From: Ectocarpus siliculosus
Lineage: Eukaryota > Sar > Phaeophyceae > Ectocarpales > Ectocarpaceae
Reading direction: 5' to 3'
Length of the DNA stretch: 64,000 nucleotides
Assembly: GCA_000310025.1 (NCBI GenBank)
Contig: FN649733.1
Coordinates: 4,108,248 to 4,172,247, forward strand
Each line of letters starts with the position of its first letter. The stretch's first letter is position 1. This document shows, one piece after another, positions 23,701 through 34,400 of this stretch. A program made the position numbers and the translations under genes. The notes under the pieces were generated by a model. The model was not told the DNA's origin, did not search any database, and was given only the letters and a program-made list of their open reading frames with translations.

Positions 23701-26311
23701 GGGACTACATATCTAGTTCTAACTCTGTCGCGGGGCGCACGAAAGGGCACATGCTCGTGATGCAGACATACAAACGGCTTGCTTTCTCTACTCGTCGATG
23801 TGTATGCTTCCTTCCAAAGCAGAGTGATGTGTACTTCCAATACAGTTCGTGCCTGAGCCAGGTATTTCACAATAGTGCCGCAGTAGTACATTGTACCTCG
23901 GAACACCATCGCGCTCCCTTGCTGCTCCGATCCAGGTCCCTAATGCGAACAACCGCCACAACATCAACAACAACAGCAAGCAACGCAGTGTGTACACCTT
24001 ACCTCTCAGAATCGCGCTTCTTGCTGCTGCGATGACGGTCCCCGTCCCTGTCCCTGTCGCGGTCCCTTCGGTCCTTCCCGCCCCCCCTGCCATCGCGATC
24101 CCTTTCCCTGTCTCGAGACCCGGCTTTCTCCCGATCTCTGCGGCGGTCATCAACAGCAACCAAGCGCGCACGGGGCAAAGGGGGGGGGGGGGGTAAGGGG
24201 TGAGGACCTGGCATCTCAGAACCTGAACAAAGCACCCGTAGACACAGCAGTAGAGGGGGGGTCCAAAAGTGCCTCTTTCTTGTACTGCTGTACAAGCAAG
24301 ACACTAGCGCGAATGAGGCGTTCACCTGCCGTAGTCTCCGGGTGGACGGACTGTGCACTCCTACTACCAACAGTGCATCACAATCCTGGCCTGCTCTCCA
24401 AGTAGTGAAGGACAAAAAAATGGGGAGACAACAGTAAGGGCGGCGGGAAAAATCACAAAATCACCTGTCGCGGCCACTGCTGTCTCTGCCTGACCTCTTC
24501 CTGTCCCTGTCCCTGTCCCTGTGGCGGCGAGAAGAGGAATGGGACCTGGACTTCGACCTGGTCCTCCTCCTGCTGCTCTTCCTGTCCTTGTCCTTGTCCT
24601 TCTCCCTGTCCCTCCTCGAGGACGACTCCCTCTCCCTGTCCCTCCTGCTGGAGCCCCGCTCTCGGTCTCGGTCCCTGTCCCTCCCGCTGCTGCCCCGGCG
24701 GTGTCGGTCGCTGCTGCTCCTCTTCCTGCTGCTGCTGCCGCCGTCCCTCTTACGGTCCTTCTTGGCTCGGCGGTGCTTTTGTTCCTTCTCTTCTTCTTCT
24801 TCTTCCTCCTCCTCCTTGTCTTCGCCGTCATCGCCATCATCATCATCATCGCCGCTCCCCGCTTCCTCCTCCTCCTCGTCGTCCTCGTTCTTACTCGTTT
24901 CCTCTTTGGCTACTACTCCGTTCGCGGTCCCGTTGCTGGTTCCTTCATCCTCTTCTCCATCATTCTCCTGGTACGGCACCAGACACGTAAATAAATTTCA
25001 GCATCCATATCACGCCATTCACTGCTACTGTGCGGTCGTAGCCGTGAGCGCCCCCCGGTAGTCCGACGTACTGGGGGCACAAAGATTGCTGCCGTAGAAG
25101 TGCGGAATCTCGGCACCCTACAAATAGCGGCTGGTATGTAGGTCGAGAGCTCTAATATTTGTTTTTCTTCCAGCATGTTGCAGCAAGCAAATAAGGGCAC
25201 ATGCTGCAGAGCAATCCTACTGTTTGACCCCGGGTCGCAGATCTTCAGCTTACCACCGGGGCTCCACGTTGGTACCGTAAATCCGAACGAAGCAAGCGGA
25301 CGGTTACCGTAGGTTGCATGATGTAAGATATCACACCCCTGGAACGACTATCAAAGGTCCGATTTCTCCACAACGAAGAGGATGTCATAATCAAATGCTA
25401 CGTATTCAGAAGCCTCCCGACGCGAGGGTATCAACCCCTCGCGAGATTTTCCCTCGCAGAGTGATCGAGCTCCAAAACCGGTCAAAAGGTGTTGTGTCTA
25501 ATCATCTACGGTACATAATAGAGATAAAAAAAAATGTAAAACGCGTCACCCACTGCCCCGGTTATCTTTTGACCAACAGCAAGGCTGTACACAGTAGTAG
25601 TCAGGAGGAAGGCACCGAACCAATGCCGCGCTTAAGGGCATGCCATCGCAAATCATTGGTTACGCTCCCCGACACGCACAGACCTTGCCAGCCTCATCGG
25701 ACATACCAGTACTTGGATATTGGATACAGCACGACTTTCACACGACCATGTTGGAACATTCATCGAACGGATTTCTGTCTTACGATTTCTGACAAAAAAC
25801 AGGTGACGATTTCAGCTCTCTCCGTCGATGATTTTTCCCAACGCCAAAAGCGAGCACCGATGGCTGACGCTCGCGGCTATTGCGAAAGGCTTGCAGATGC
25901 GCCCCTTCGTCCTGGCTCGCGAAGGATCCACTCTGAAGGGCCAACACAAGGACAATCATCGTCCATCCCAAAACCCACCCAAACGACACCCGTCCGCCCT
26001 CCAGACAACAGCCGCACAAAAACTCGATTTCCCCCAAAAAAAACGGAGAGGGAAGGGGGAAAAAAACAACACGGCTGAAATCTTCCTCTCACCCCTCCCC
26101 CGTCGCTCGATCCACCGTCATCGGAGCTCTCGCTCTCGGTACTGCTCGACGCTCCCTCCGCTTCCTCCTTGTCGCTAGCCTCGCGATCCTGCTTGCCCTT
26201 CCCGACCCCGCTCTTCGCGCGCCCTGGCTTGGAAGGCGTCGTAGCCACGTCGTTAGGAGAGGATGCGGTCGACGTCACCCCCACCTCGTCATCTGCTGCA
26301 GGCGCACTCAT
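11454..26311 (-). CDS. U2AF2: U2AF large subunit (U2AF65)-like splicing factor, giant RS-rich form
   Basis: Nuclear factor that binds the polypyrimidine tract at 3' splice sites. Exons: 26311-26093, 24967-24465, 24137-24003, 23362-22391, 22053-21886, 21387-21090, 20751-20527, 20077-19955, 19444-19358, 18584-18440, 18228-18080, 17589-17452, 16647-16483, 15839-15762, 14860-14784, 13628-13457, 12487-12383, 11636-11454. All phases agree: 1313 codons plus stop, against about 475 aa in humans. Residues 1-665 are acidic and RS/RD-rich. RRM1 is about 820-910 (LHVGGLPHGV; NFAFIEL; GTGHLKFGRPKAH), RRM2 about 1020-1095 (VLMVMNLPDSL; GTAVFEY) and the UHM about 1115-1215 (VVRLSNMV; EIFVEFED; ALAGRKFGGK). 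Ala-rich linkers separate the RRMs, and a 95-residue acidic tail ends MEVD. Two introns use GC donors. RBM39/CAPER shares this layout, but the RRM1 start (PHGVSGVQLQDFLNAAM) fits U2AF65 better. The last two exons, beyond the usual C-terminus, are the least certain. Confidence 0.87.
11682..11727. repeat. (GA)n microsatellite acting as a polypyrimidine tract
   Basis: About 23 GA units on +. On the transcribed strand of the U2AF65-like gene this is a pure CT run lying some 45 bases before the proposed acceptor of the last exon (11636), so it could serve as the pyrimidine tract of that intron. The acceptor AAG itself is weak. Confidence 0.85.
11820..11890. repeat. Dispersed repeat, copy A
   Basis: A segment with TACCTTCTA, GGTCCAA, TGAC and CGGTCACTGGCCAA in order. 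It matches copies at 12767-12875 and 30080-30145. It lies in the last intron of the U2AF65-like gene. It contains no ORF and no clear terminal inverted repeat. Confidence 0.6.
12767..12952. repeat. Dispersed repeat, copy B with partial tandem duplication
   Basis: Starts TACCTTCTAACACCCGTA and includes GTGGTCACAGGCCAATTACC. The second half (12813-12875) is repeated imperfectly at 12896-12952: both share GGTCACAGG, CAATTACCCCTAAAA, TGGTACA and CAAAAAAAGAAAAT. It lies in the intron between exons 16 and 17 of the U2AF65-like gene. Confidence 0.65.
17104..17452 (-). repeat. Tandem duplication of an exon 3' end plus 5' splice site
   Basis: Three imperfect units of about 105-118 bp follow the true donor of exon 12 of the U2AF65-like gene. 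Each copies the exon end (FNLLK/E on the - strand) and the start of the intron. True donor: CTCAAG|GTGAGAGGG at 17452. Copies: CTCGAG|GTAAGAGGG at 17335 and at 17230; the third copy near 17118 is broken (CGAAG|GAAGAG). The distances of 117 and 105 bases are multiples of three and the frame stays open through both intact copies. Confidence 0.85.
22247..22375. repeat. Two-copy tandem repeat in a U2AF intron
   Basis: Two copies of about 70 bp sharing AACGGTGTAGCTTCCGAGC, TGCTAC, ACCAACAACACG and AGCCACGGCACCAGC. They lie immediately downstream (in transcript sense) of the donor of exon 4 of the U2AF65-like gene but do not contain the donor itself. Confidence 0.8.
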
Positions 26312-26599
26312 CGCCTCGATCTCTGCTGGATCAGACGCAGCCCACGCGCGCGACTACCGTGTGCGCGAACGGTTTTGATCTAAACTCTCCTATTTCGCTA
26401 TCTCTGGCTGGGCATCTGCTGCTTTCGAGAGCTCAACTCGAACTGGTGGTGCTCCGCATGAGCACTAATTTTGGAAAGGACGGGAGGGTGGGGTCAAAGA
26501 GGCTCCGTGTTTCCACGTTAATCCCCCCGCACCCCCCGCCCCGGCGCGCTGGCTCTGGGCCATAGCTGTCAACAGCCATACCTTCACGACGGCATCATC
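26312..26599. promoter_or_regulatory. Putative bidirectional promoter
   Basis: Only 288 bases separate the start codon of the U2AF65-like gene (-) from that of the ankyrin gene (+). Both promoters and 5' UTRs must lie here unless there are upstream non-coding exons. I see no TATA box I would defend. A C-rich stretch at 26521-26550 is the most distinctive part. Confidence 0.5.
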
Positions 26600-29071
26600 A
26601 TGGCTGCCCCACCCAAGCCTCTGAGCGTGGATATCCATACGTCGGTGAAAGAGGGAGACATGGCGAAAGTCCTCGAGTTTTTGGAGGAAGGGGGCGATGT
26701 CAACGTTCGTTGCAGGTAATTTGCTGTTTGGCACATGGCACTTGTGGTCGTCTCTCTGTTCGACGCCGAAGAGCAGCATGTAAATAGTCTACAGCGGAAG
26801 TAGCAGGCAGGGCATTTAGAGAGGGCTGTTGCCATGTAGCTACTGTGATCCCTATGCACCTACATGCTGCGAGTGTGTGCTACCACTGGTCGTCAACCTT
26901 TGACTCTATCGCTAACACCAATGGAAAGGAACAAGGTGTGTTTGTCCACAACATGGCAACAGCGGAGGTGAGCTCCTTACAGCAGTACATGTCTGCTTCT
27001 GCTGTTGTCTTGGGATCGATGCGCCACACTCTCTTTAGGCCACAAGACTGTCGTCCATCTCACGCCCCACTTTGCAACTGCGACACCATGCGATTGGGCT
27101 GACATGGGTAAGACTTACCAAGTTGTTTCTATGCAGCTTGCGACCAACAACGTGTACACTGCTGAAAAATTGGGATAGTGTAATTTCCTCTGCCGTCAAA
27201 GGGCAACAGGCGGCAACGTGGGCGCAAAGCTCTACAAGAAGACTTGGACGTGTGTGTGGTTATATGTCGAACGGGTAGTATTTTTATTTCCAAAAAAAGG
27301 ATTTACCTACGCTTCAAGGGGCGAGGGGTTCCTGGGGACTCTTACTGCTTCTAGACTTGTTCGAAGGCGGGGGTTTCGTGAAAACTTGAAAGGTCCATCC
27401 AAAGGAAACGTTTTTGAGGGAGGGCCGGGGTGTCTTTGTACTTGTACGTTTGGCAGCCTCTCGGAGTTCGTTCTAACAGGTCACGCCTGGTTTCGCGTAC
27501 CGCCCTCAATGGCACCCTTTTGTTGATGTTGGCTTTTGTGCGCAAAAGCACGAAAAGATAGCGAAAAATATCATCCAGCATTTTGTGTGCGTTAAGTATG
27601 TATTGGTGGCATCGCCCGCGCTACCGGCTTTCCAAGGAAGACCTGATATGTCTCAGTGCGGCTGCTATTCAGCAACATAAGACCCTTCTAAAGGTTGTGA
27701 TGTGTGCGTGTGGCTCCTTAGCTCGTGCCTCAGAGCCGGTATTTGGCACACCAACCATCGTGTGCGCACGGAGGGCAAGGCTGGAAGGGAACAGTGGCTG
27801 CGGGAGATGCTCTGGATTCCAGGTCCCCACGTCGTTACTATGCTCAAAGGCTTCACGTCATGTCGCAGGGAAATCACCGCCCCCGATGTATTCTTGCTGT
27901 CCTCTTTTTATTCGTGTCATGCTGTGTTGTTGCTCCCCGCCAGGTATCGGACCATCCCTCTGCACCGGGCTGCGGCGTACAACCACCAAGACATTGCCAG
28001 TCTGCTGCTAGAAAAGGGGGCTGATATTGAGGTAACTTCGAACGTTGTGTTGTGACTGCCTTTCCGCCTTACGCACAAGCATCGGCACTGCTGTACAGGA
28101 GTGCGCCGTTCATCTTCATCCCAACGAGCCATCCTCTCGCTGTGATCTTCCCTTCACCACCACGCGTCCTGAACAGACCTAACCGTTGTGCGACAGTTCC
28201 GAGCGGACCAACAAAACTAATCTGCTTCGTGTTCGAGCTCTGCTTGAAGGGGCTTGCATATAGGAATCACTCTGACCTGCTTTGTCGCGACAAGTTTGTA
28301 TGGTGGCATGATGACGTAATGACATGATGACATGATGACATGATGACATGATGGCATAATGGCATGACATGATGACATGGCGGACATGATACCATGATGA
28401 CACGATAACATGACATACATCGTGGCATGATGGCATAATGGGATGATGACGCAGGCACGAGACGGGACTGGGCAAACGCCCTTGTTTTGGGCGTGCAAAG
28501 GGGGACACGGGGAGATGATCACCCTCCTGCTTTCCAAGGGGGCGCACATCAATGCGCAAGACACGAAAGAGGTGATGAGCCAGATAATCCCACTTCGGTG
28601 CTTTGCACAGTACAGGCAGGCGTGGCAAGAGAATATTACTTGCCTTGCTGGCGTGATCAGAGCCTCGGTAGGACACTGGTAGGACTCCGGCCTCATTTCT
28701 TTTGGTTCCGCCAAACCTGTCAGCCTTTCTAAGCTCTTCGTGTTCGTCAAGCGCAACGGTCGTTCTACTCTTGCCAGCGTTTCAGAGGTTACATTTGGGA
28801 TTTTACCTGGGAATGAATCCAGCCTGCAGTTCTTCGCAGCTTTCGTCGACCACGTGTCCTGTATTGCTACTACCCCCCCCCCCCCCCACAGCGTACGCCA
28901 CTGCACGAAGCGGCGCGACATGGGCAGAAAGAAACTTGCGCGTTATTGCTCAAGCGAGGCGCAAAACGAGATACCATGGACGTGGACGCGAACGAACCGG
29001 GGGAAGACTCGGAGCCAAGCGTCCCAGAGAATGTTCGTAGTCAAATAAGGAGTATGATCGAAAACTCATGA
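26600..29071 (+). CDS. Small ankyrin-repeat protein
   Basis: Four exons with consistent phase: 26600-26715, 27944-28031, 28455-28571 and 28892-29071, giving 166 aa. The start ATCATCATGG gives MAAPPKPLSVDI. Ankyrin repeats follow: VKEGDMAKVLEFLEEGGDVN, IPLHRAAAYNHQDIASLLL, QTPLFWACKGGHGEMITLLL and RTPLHEAARHGQKETCALLL, each with the helix-turn-helix consensus, then a short acidic tail ending SMIENS. The protein is almost only the repeat stack, so it is probably a protein-binding adaptor in cytoplasm or nucleus; the partner cannot be read from sequence. Junctions are good: GCAG|GTAATT, CAG|GTATCG, GAG|GTAACT, GAG|GTGATG. The last acceptor follows a run of Cs. It is divergent from the U2AF65-like gene across a 288-bp gap and may share its promoter. 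Confidence 0.88.
28316..28452. repeat. ATGACATG minisatellite in ankyrin gene intron 2
   Basis: About 135 bases built from degenerate units such as ATGACATG and ATGGCATA, with the purest part (GATGACATGATGACATGATG) near 28325-28350. It fills the 3' part of the intron just before the acceptor of exon 3 (28455), where a pyrimidine tract would be expected. Confidence 0.85.
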
Positions 29072-31447
29072 TTTTGATGGTTGGTTTGCATGTCATGGTA
29101 TAGACCAGTCGGGGGAAGGAATTGTTTGAGCGCGTTCGATAGAGTGCTATTCACGAACCACTCACCGCGATGCCAAGCACGCAACGAGGTACTGATAAGT
29201 TTTTACTGCTAGAGAAGACTCGGAGTCGAGGCTACCCGGCAGCAACTACACGTGCCATGTTAAATTCGAGTCATGTGCTGCGCTCACCGCAGCGGAGGTA
29301 CAGGGTTTGGCTTGGAGGACAGGTGTAGCCTCGTTGTCTGTAGAAATGTGTCGTGTCGAGGTGCCCTGTACCCAAGGATCGTGTCTGCAGGCGGTTAAGG
29401 CTATGTGCAGTTCCAGACAGTAGTCTGTGTGATGTACAGACCGAAGTCTGTTGAGACAGTGACCGAAGTCGATGTTGTTTCTAGATGCCGCTTTTGGGAC
29501 TTATACTTTCTTTCTTCTTCAGCGTACTTGCAGAGGTGAGATGTTGAGGGATAGTTGGGGAGTGAACCCGGTGGGGCTCGCAACACCTCGTGATCTCGCT
29601 ACAATTACAATCCTCTGCTCAACCATGATTTCATTCGTGAGCTCCTCGCTAGAACTCGTCACACATGTTACGTCTTACCAAACGTTACATATCACACCGC
29701 ATCTATCTACGTATCATTGCAAACAGCAATCAGACAGCTGAATCTACTACGCACATCCTACAGCAGTAATGCGCTGTATTTCAACATTGTCCTTTCCATC
29801 AAACTCACGCCTCGACCATCAAAATAGCGCTTCCCAGGTCCTTCTGATGTCCCTGTCGAGATGTATGTGCAAGTGCAGATCCTCCTTGAACGACTTACCA
29901 TCGCTAGACCTGAGAAAAATCACGCAGATTCCTAAGGTGCCCCTCCGGCACTTCAACCCGAGTACTGCGTGCAAACGATTCCGACCCGTAGATTCCGCCG
30001 GCGGCTCAATCGAAGTTTCATGTTGCATGCGAACCGTGCCAGTATCACGCCGTTTTGCATATTCGAAAAACTACCCTGTTGTCCGGCCAAATGACGCAGA
30101 TGCCTTCCGTGGTCACAGGCCAACTCCCCAACAAACGGGCACCACTTCAAAATAACCATTGATTGATGGTATGGGTCTTTTCTTTGTTCATGACATCAAG
30201 CCGTGCAGACGGTGATCGACCTATGACCGTCATGCTCGGGTTGACGCCACGAACAAAAACAAATAATCCAAGATCCTCTTGCGAACACGCATTCACAATT
30301 CCCCCTCTCACGCCAGCAACCTCCATCCAGCTCATCATCCCCATTGCCGCGCCCGCCTCGCAACATAGAACGTGAAAATGACCTTGTACACTACAGCACT
30401 ACATATTCAACGAGACATACGCCCCCGCCCCGTGTGGTGCGCCTTGTGTTTGGTAAACGCCCAGCCACATCTCTAGGAGCAGCTGCATGTAGGTCGCGTT
30501 TCGAGTCAGCACGGTAGCCACTAGTCGTGTACAACAGGCAATGTGAATCATGAATAGAGAGTGCATTGCTTATGGATGGCCGAGAAGTCCAGATTTCCAG
30601 ATCCATTGGGCTGTATCTAAAACAGATCCGGGCTGATCGCGCTGCTGGTATATTCGTGTCTCAGCGTGAGCAACTGCTTCTGCGCCAAATCGTGGCACAA
30701 GCAGAGGCTAACATTGAGGTTAGAGTTTTCTTGGATGTATTGCATATCCAAAAATGCTCGGGGAAAGGTGCCCACACACCAGGGCCCTGGTCGAACTGCT
30801 GTGAGAGGGCAGACGCAGCGACACCGCCAAACTTTGATTCCGCCGCATCTCTCTGCCGGTTGATTCGGTGAAATGCCTGGGTACATAGACTATTTGTGAC
30901 TTTTGTTTGAATTAAGGAATAATAAATACACACATAGAAATACTTTTTGTTTGAAGCTACGTACACATTAGATTGCTTCGCCGACAAAATTTACACCTAT
31001 CCCCTCGAAGAAGAGGTGGGTGATCATGAGAGATCCCCTGTTGTATGTGCTCTAGGAAAATTACGACGTCCGGTGTCAAGCTAGAGTCTCCTTCAGTACC
31101 TTATCCTGGGTGTAGGGGTGCAACCACTTAGTTTAGTTCCTAACGTGAGGGCAACAGCAACAGAGACACCACCGAGACAGTAGAGGAACAAGATAACAAG
31201 ATAGGATCCTGCCGTGCGTAACATGACAAAAAGGTTCCCTTCGGGTGTGCCCCTACCTACCTCTTCCCAACCCCCGACCCCCCGATTATTGAAATTGTTG
31301 AAATTGTCGTGCGAGAGCCAGTTGTGCCGCATTTCACGACGTGCCACCGATAAGGACCTGAAGTCACACCAAGTATCACCGTGGTGTGCTTGTGTCTGTG
31401 ACAGAGGACAAACACCTCCGCACTCTTCTTCTCTTGCTGCACCACCT
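29072..31447. other. Intergenic region, ankyrin gene to UBZ gene
   Basis: 2.4 kb between two + strand genes. It holds the 3' UTR of the ankyrin gene and the promoter of the next gene. Copy C of the dispersed repeat lies at 30080-30145 and one TACAGCAGTA motif at 29759. No convincing exon or RNA gene was seen. Confidence 0.5.
30080..30145. repeat. Dispersed repeat, copy C
   Basis: Contains CCAAATGACGCAGATG and CCTTCCGTGGTCACAGGCCAA in the same order as copies A (11820) and B (12767). It is the only copy outside the U2AF65-like gene. Confidence 0.6.
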
Positions 31448-34400
31448 ATGGAGCGCAACGCTTTCGCATCGTTGTTCTCCCAACCTCAAGCGGCCAGTAA
31501 AAAGAAACAGGGCTTCAACAGCACACGATCGAAACATGTTCAGTCTTCAGCCAAGCGTCCCCGATCATCACCGTCGCCATCAGCGGCATCGCCGTCAGGG
31601 TCTCGTTTCGTGGAGTGTCCTCTCTGCGGGAAATCAGTGCACTCCTCTCTGGCCCAGACGCATGTGGAGCGGTGCCCAGGAAGCGGGGAGGAAGCAATTT
31701 CATCTGCCGCCAAGCAAGTGCCACCGGCTGCCGCCTCTGCCCCCGCGAGCACCCTAGTACATGTAGTCTCCTCCCCACACCAAGAGGCGGGCGGAAAAGC
31801 TGACGCCTGTGTTGCTGCCAGCCTGGTTAAAAGGGGGCGATCATCGGCGGAAAGGGTTTCTCCCATCCCGGTGGTGGAAGCAGTGGCCGAACCTGATGAT
31901 GCGAAATGCGGCAGCATAGGGGACAGCAGAGGAGAGAAGTCAGGAGCAGCAGAGCCACCACCGCCGAGCACAAGCAACGGCGACGATGTCACCGGCAACG
32001 GGCGGCGAAGCCGAGAGAGGAGGAAGACCACCAGTTGCAGCAGCGCGGAAGCCGGTGACAACGCCACGGACCGAAAAAACGACGCGTTCGCGACACTTAT
32101 GGCCGCTTCCGCCCTCACCAACTTCCGGGAAGAGATGTACCTCTTGGCACACCAGGACGGTACGCTATCCTGGGGCTGGGGGCCCGCCGGGAACCCTCTC
32201 CCTCCAATCCCTGCACACGGCGACACCGCCAGCACTAGGTGGCGCTGCCAGGTGGCCACAAAGGGACCAGACGGCCGAAAAGCGGGCACGTGCGATATCT
32301 GGACAAATCTCGCCCCCGCCGACTCCGTTACTGACCCCGTGTTGCCGGCCGTGGGGCGTGGCGGCGACAGGGTGACGAGGGGGGTCACTCCAACCGGCGG
32401 CGACGACAATGCGGTGAGGCTGGCGGAGGGGGGGGGGGGGGTACTCGTAGCCGTGCATGCCGTAGTCGTTAGAAATATGAAATATTGACCCTGCATCCCC
32501 ACAAAGCCGGGACGGAGCACGCCGGGTTTTCACCGGACCAGGCGAGCACATCACCGAGCGCGAAGCGCCGTGAGGTATTCGGCGAGTCGCACGCCGGGAT
32601 GGGGGAGCATATGGGAAATATGTGTCGACGTCGCCGTTTGTCGTGCGGTGCGATTGAACATGACCATCCTACGTTGTGGTTAGAAATGGCGGGAGCATGT
32701 GTTCGGGTGTACCATGCGGATGTCTGCTTTTCAAATACATGTAGCACCTTTCCTGGGGCCATACACAGCGACACAGTTATCCCTTTACAACCCTATCCGC
32801 GATTCCTTCATGGTCATGTCTGATTCTGGTCGATACTGGTCAACAGTACGATAGCACAAGTTCCTGTTTACTGATGAGGAGTTTGAGGCACACTACTGCT
32901 GACCGCGGGCCAGTGACTGCGTGATGCGGCGACTTGCCCTCATTTGCCTGTTTTGGGCACCACTGCCCGATTGCGATACTGGCATCACCCCCCACCTCGT
33001 CCGTTCAAAAATTTCCGTCCTTTTCGCCCCCGCCGCGCTTTGGATGACCTCTCCGGCATCGTGTCACGGCAGGGTTTGAAGGCCGCGCGGCCAGCCCAAA
33101 GCCTGTCTCGGTTGCCGGTAGCGGTTGTCAAGTCCATGCTGCAGAAGAACATCAGGCGTGGGAGAGCGGAGGCGGCTGTACGATGTGCGTTGGAGCTGGC
33201 GCTCAAGAGCTGGAGTGACGCCATTCGCCGGTAAGAGCTGTGTTCAGGTTGTCTTCGAGGCGAAGGAATGCGGGTAGTGGCGTGTTGAAGCCGACCTTTT
33301 AGTAGGTTTGCGGAGGACGGAGTCGAATTCGCGACTTCCGATACACGATTATCGAAGAACTTGTAACATCATGAGCAAGGACTATCTTTTGTGCTAGGGA
33401 GTATTTCGCATGTACGACACAGACACATATCAGCTTCCTCTCCGCCGCCCCGTCCTCTTTTTCAGCATCGCGTTTCTCTGAGTACATAATTGGAGTGCCC
33501 ATGTTTGTCCCATCGTTTTTTCATGCTGTTTTTTAGCGTGCTGGTGATTATCGTGGAGGACTCTCTGCTGCACCCCGCCGCGCCGCTCCTCACCTGGCTC
33601 ATGGTCGCCACATCCAAAGGCTACCGCCCACCGCTTCGACTGCTGGAGGCATTTCTCTGCGTGGTACACGAGACGGCGGCCTGCCCCGTGCGAGATTCAA
33701 CCGATTCCTCTTGCCGTCGCCGCCGTGGGGATAGCAGCAGCACGTGCGTGGGCAACGGACACCACCGCGAAGCGGGGTTTTCCATCTCATCAGCGACCAC
33801 GACCGATCAAGTCCCGGAACGACAGCAGCTGCCGGTCGAAACAAAACTCTTTGACGCTGACGAGTTCCCGGTACCGCACCCTAAAAGTCTGCTGGTTCCT
33901 GCTAGTCAAGGTGCTCACGTTCATGTTCGTGGGAGCAACACCAAGGCGCCAGCAGTAGCAGTAGCAGCAGCAGCAGCAACAACAACAACAAACGCTGCCA
34001 TCGCTGTCGCAAACATCCGGCGCGCGTTGCTCATGCGCGTGTCCTACGGGGGCATGTCATGCGACCAAACGCTCCTGAAGGGGGTATGCCTGGCCTGGGG
34101 AGAGCGCTGTGGACACAGCTATTACTGCTGCTGCCGCGGTACGGTTCATCCTTCATTTTCCCTTGCTGCTGCTGCTGCCGCCACGACTGGCTCTGTCGAT
34201 GGAAGTACCGGCGGCAGCAACTCCTCTTTCCTCGAGGGCGAGAAAGCCTCTACTTCAGGGGAAGGTACGGTATTGGCAAAAGGAAGCGGTTCCACAGACA
34301 AAACACCCGTCACATCGCAGCGTCAACCACCCAGCCCGCCACGCTTCGACCACAAGACGTTTCCATTGGCCAGACCCCGTGACCAAGATGCTGGCTATGC

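Noticed and set aside
22383..24994. Long alternative ORFs (Met/Thr/Arg-rich on -, Leu/Ser/Val-rich on +) over the RS/RD region
   Set aside because: They are frame shadows of the repetitive RD/RS codons of the U2AF65-like exons 2-4.
28217..28921. Long - strand ORF (about 234 codons) opposite the ankyrin gene
   Set aside because: His/Ser/Cys-rich part is produced by the ATGACATG minisatellite and the rest overlaps real + strand ankyrin exons.
31540..32520. 326-codon - strand ORF opposite the UBZ gene exon 1
   Set aside because: It is a GC-rich antisense shadow; the + strand has the ordered CPLC...HVERC finger and in-phase splicing.
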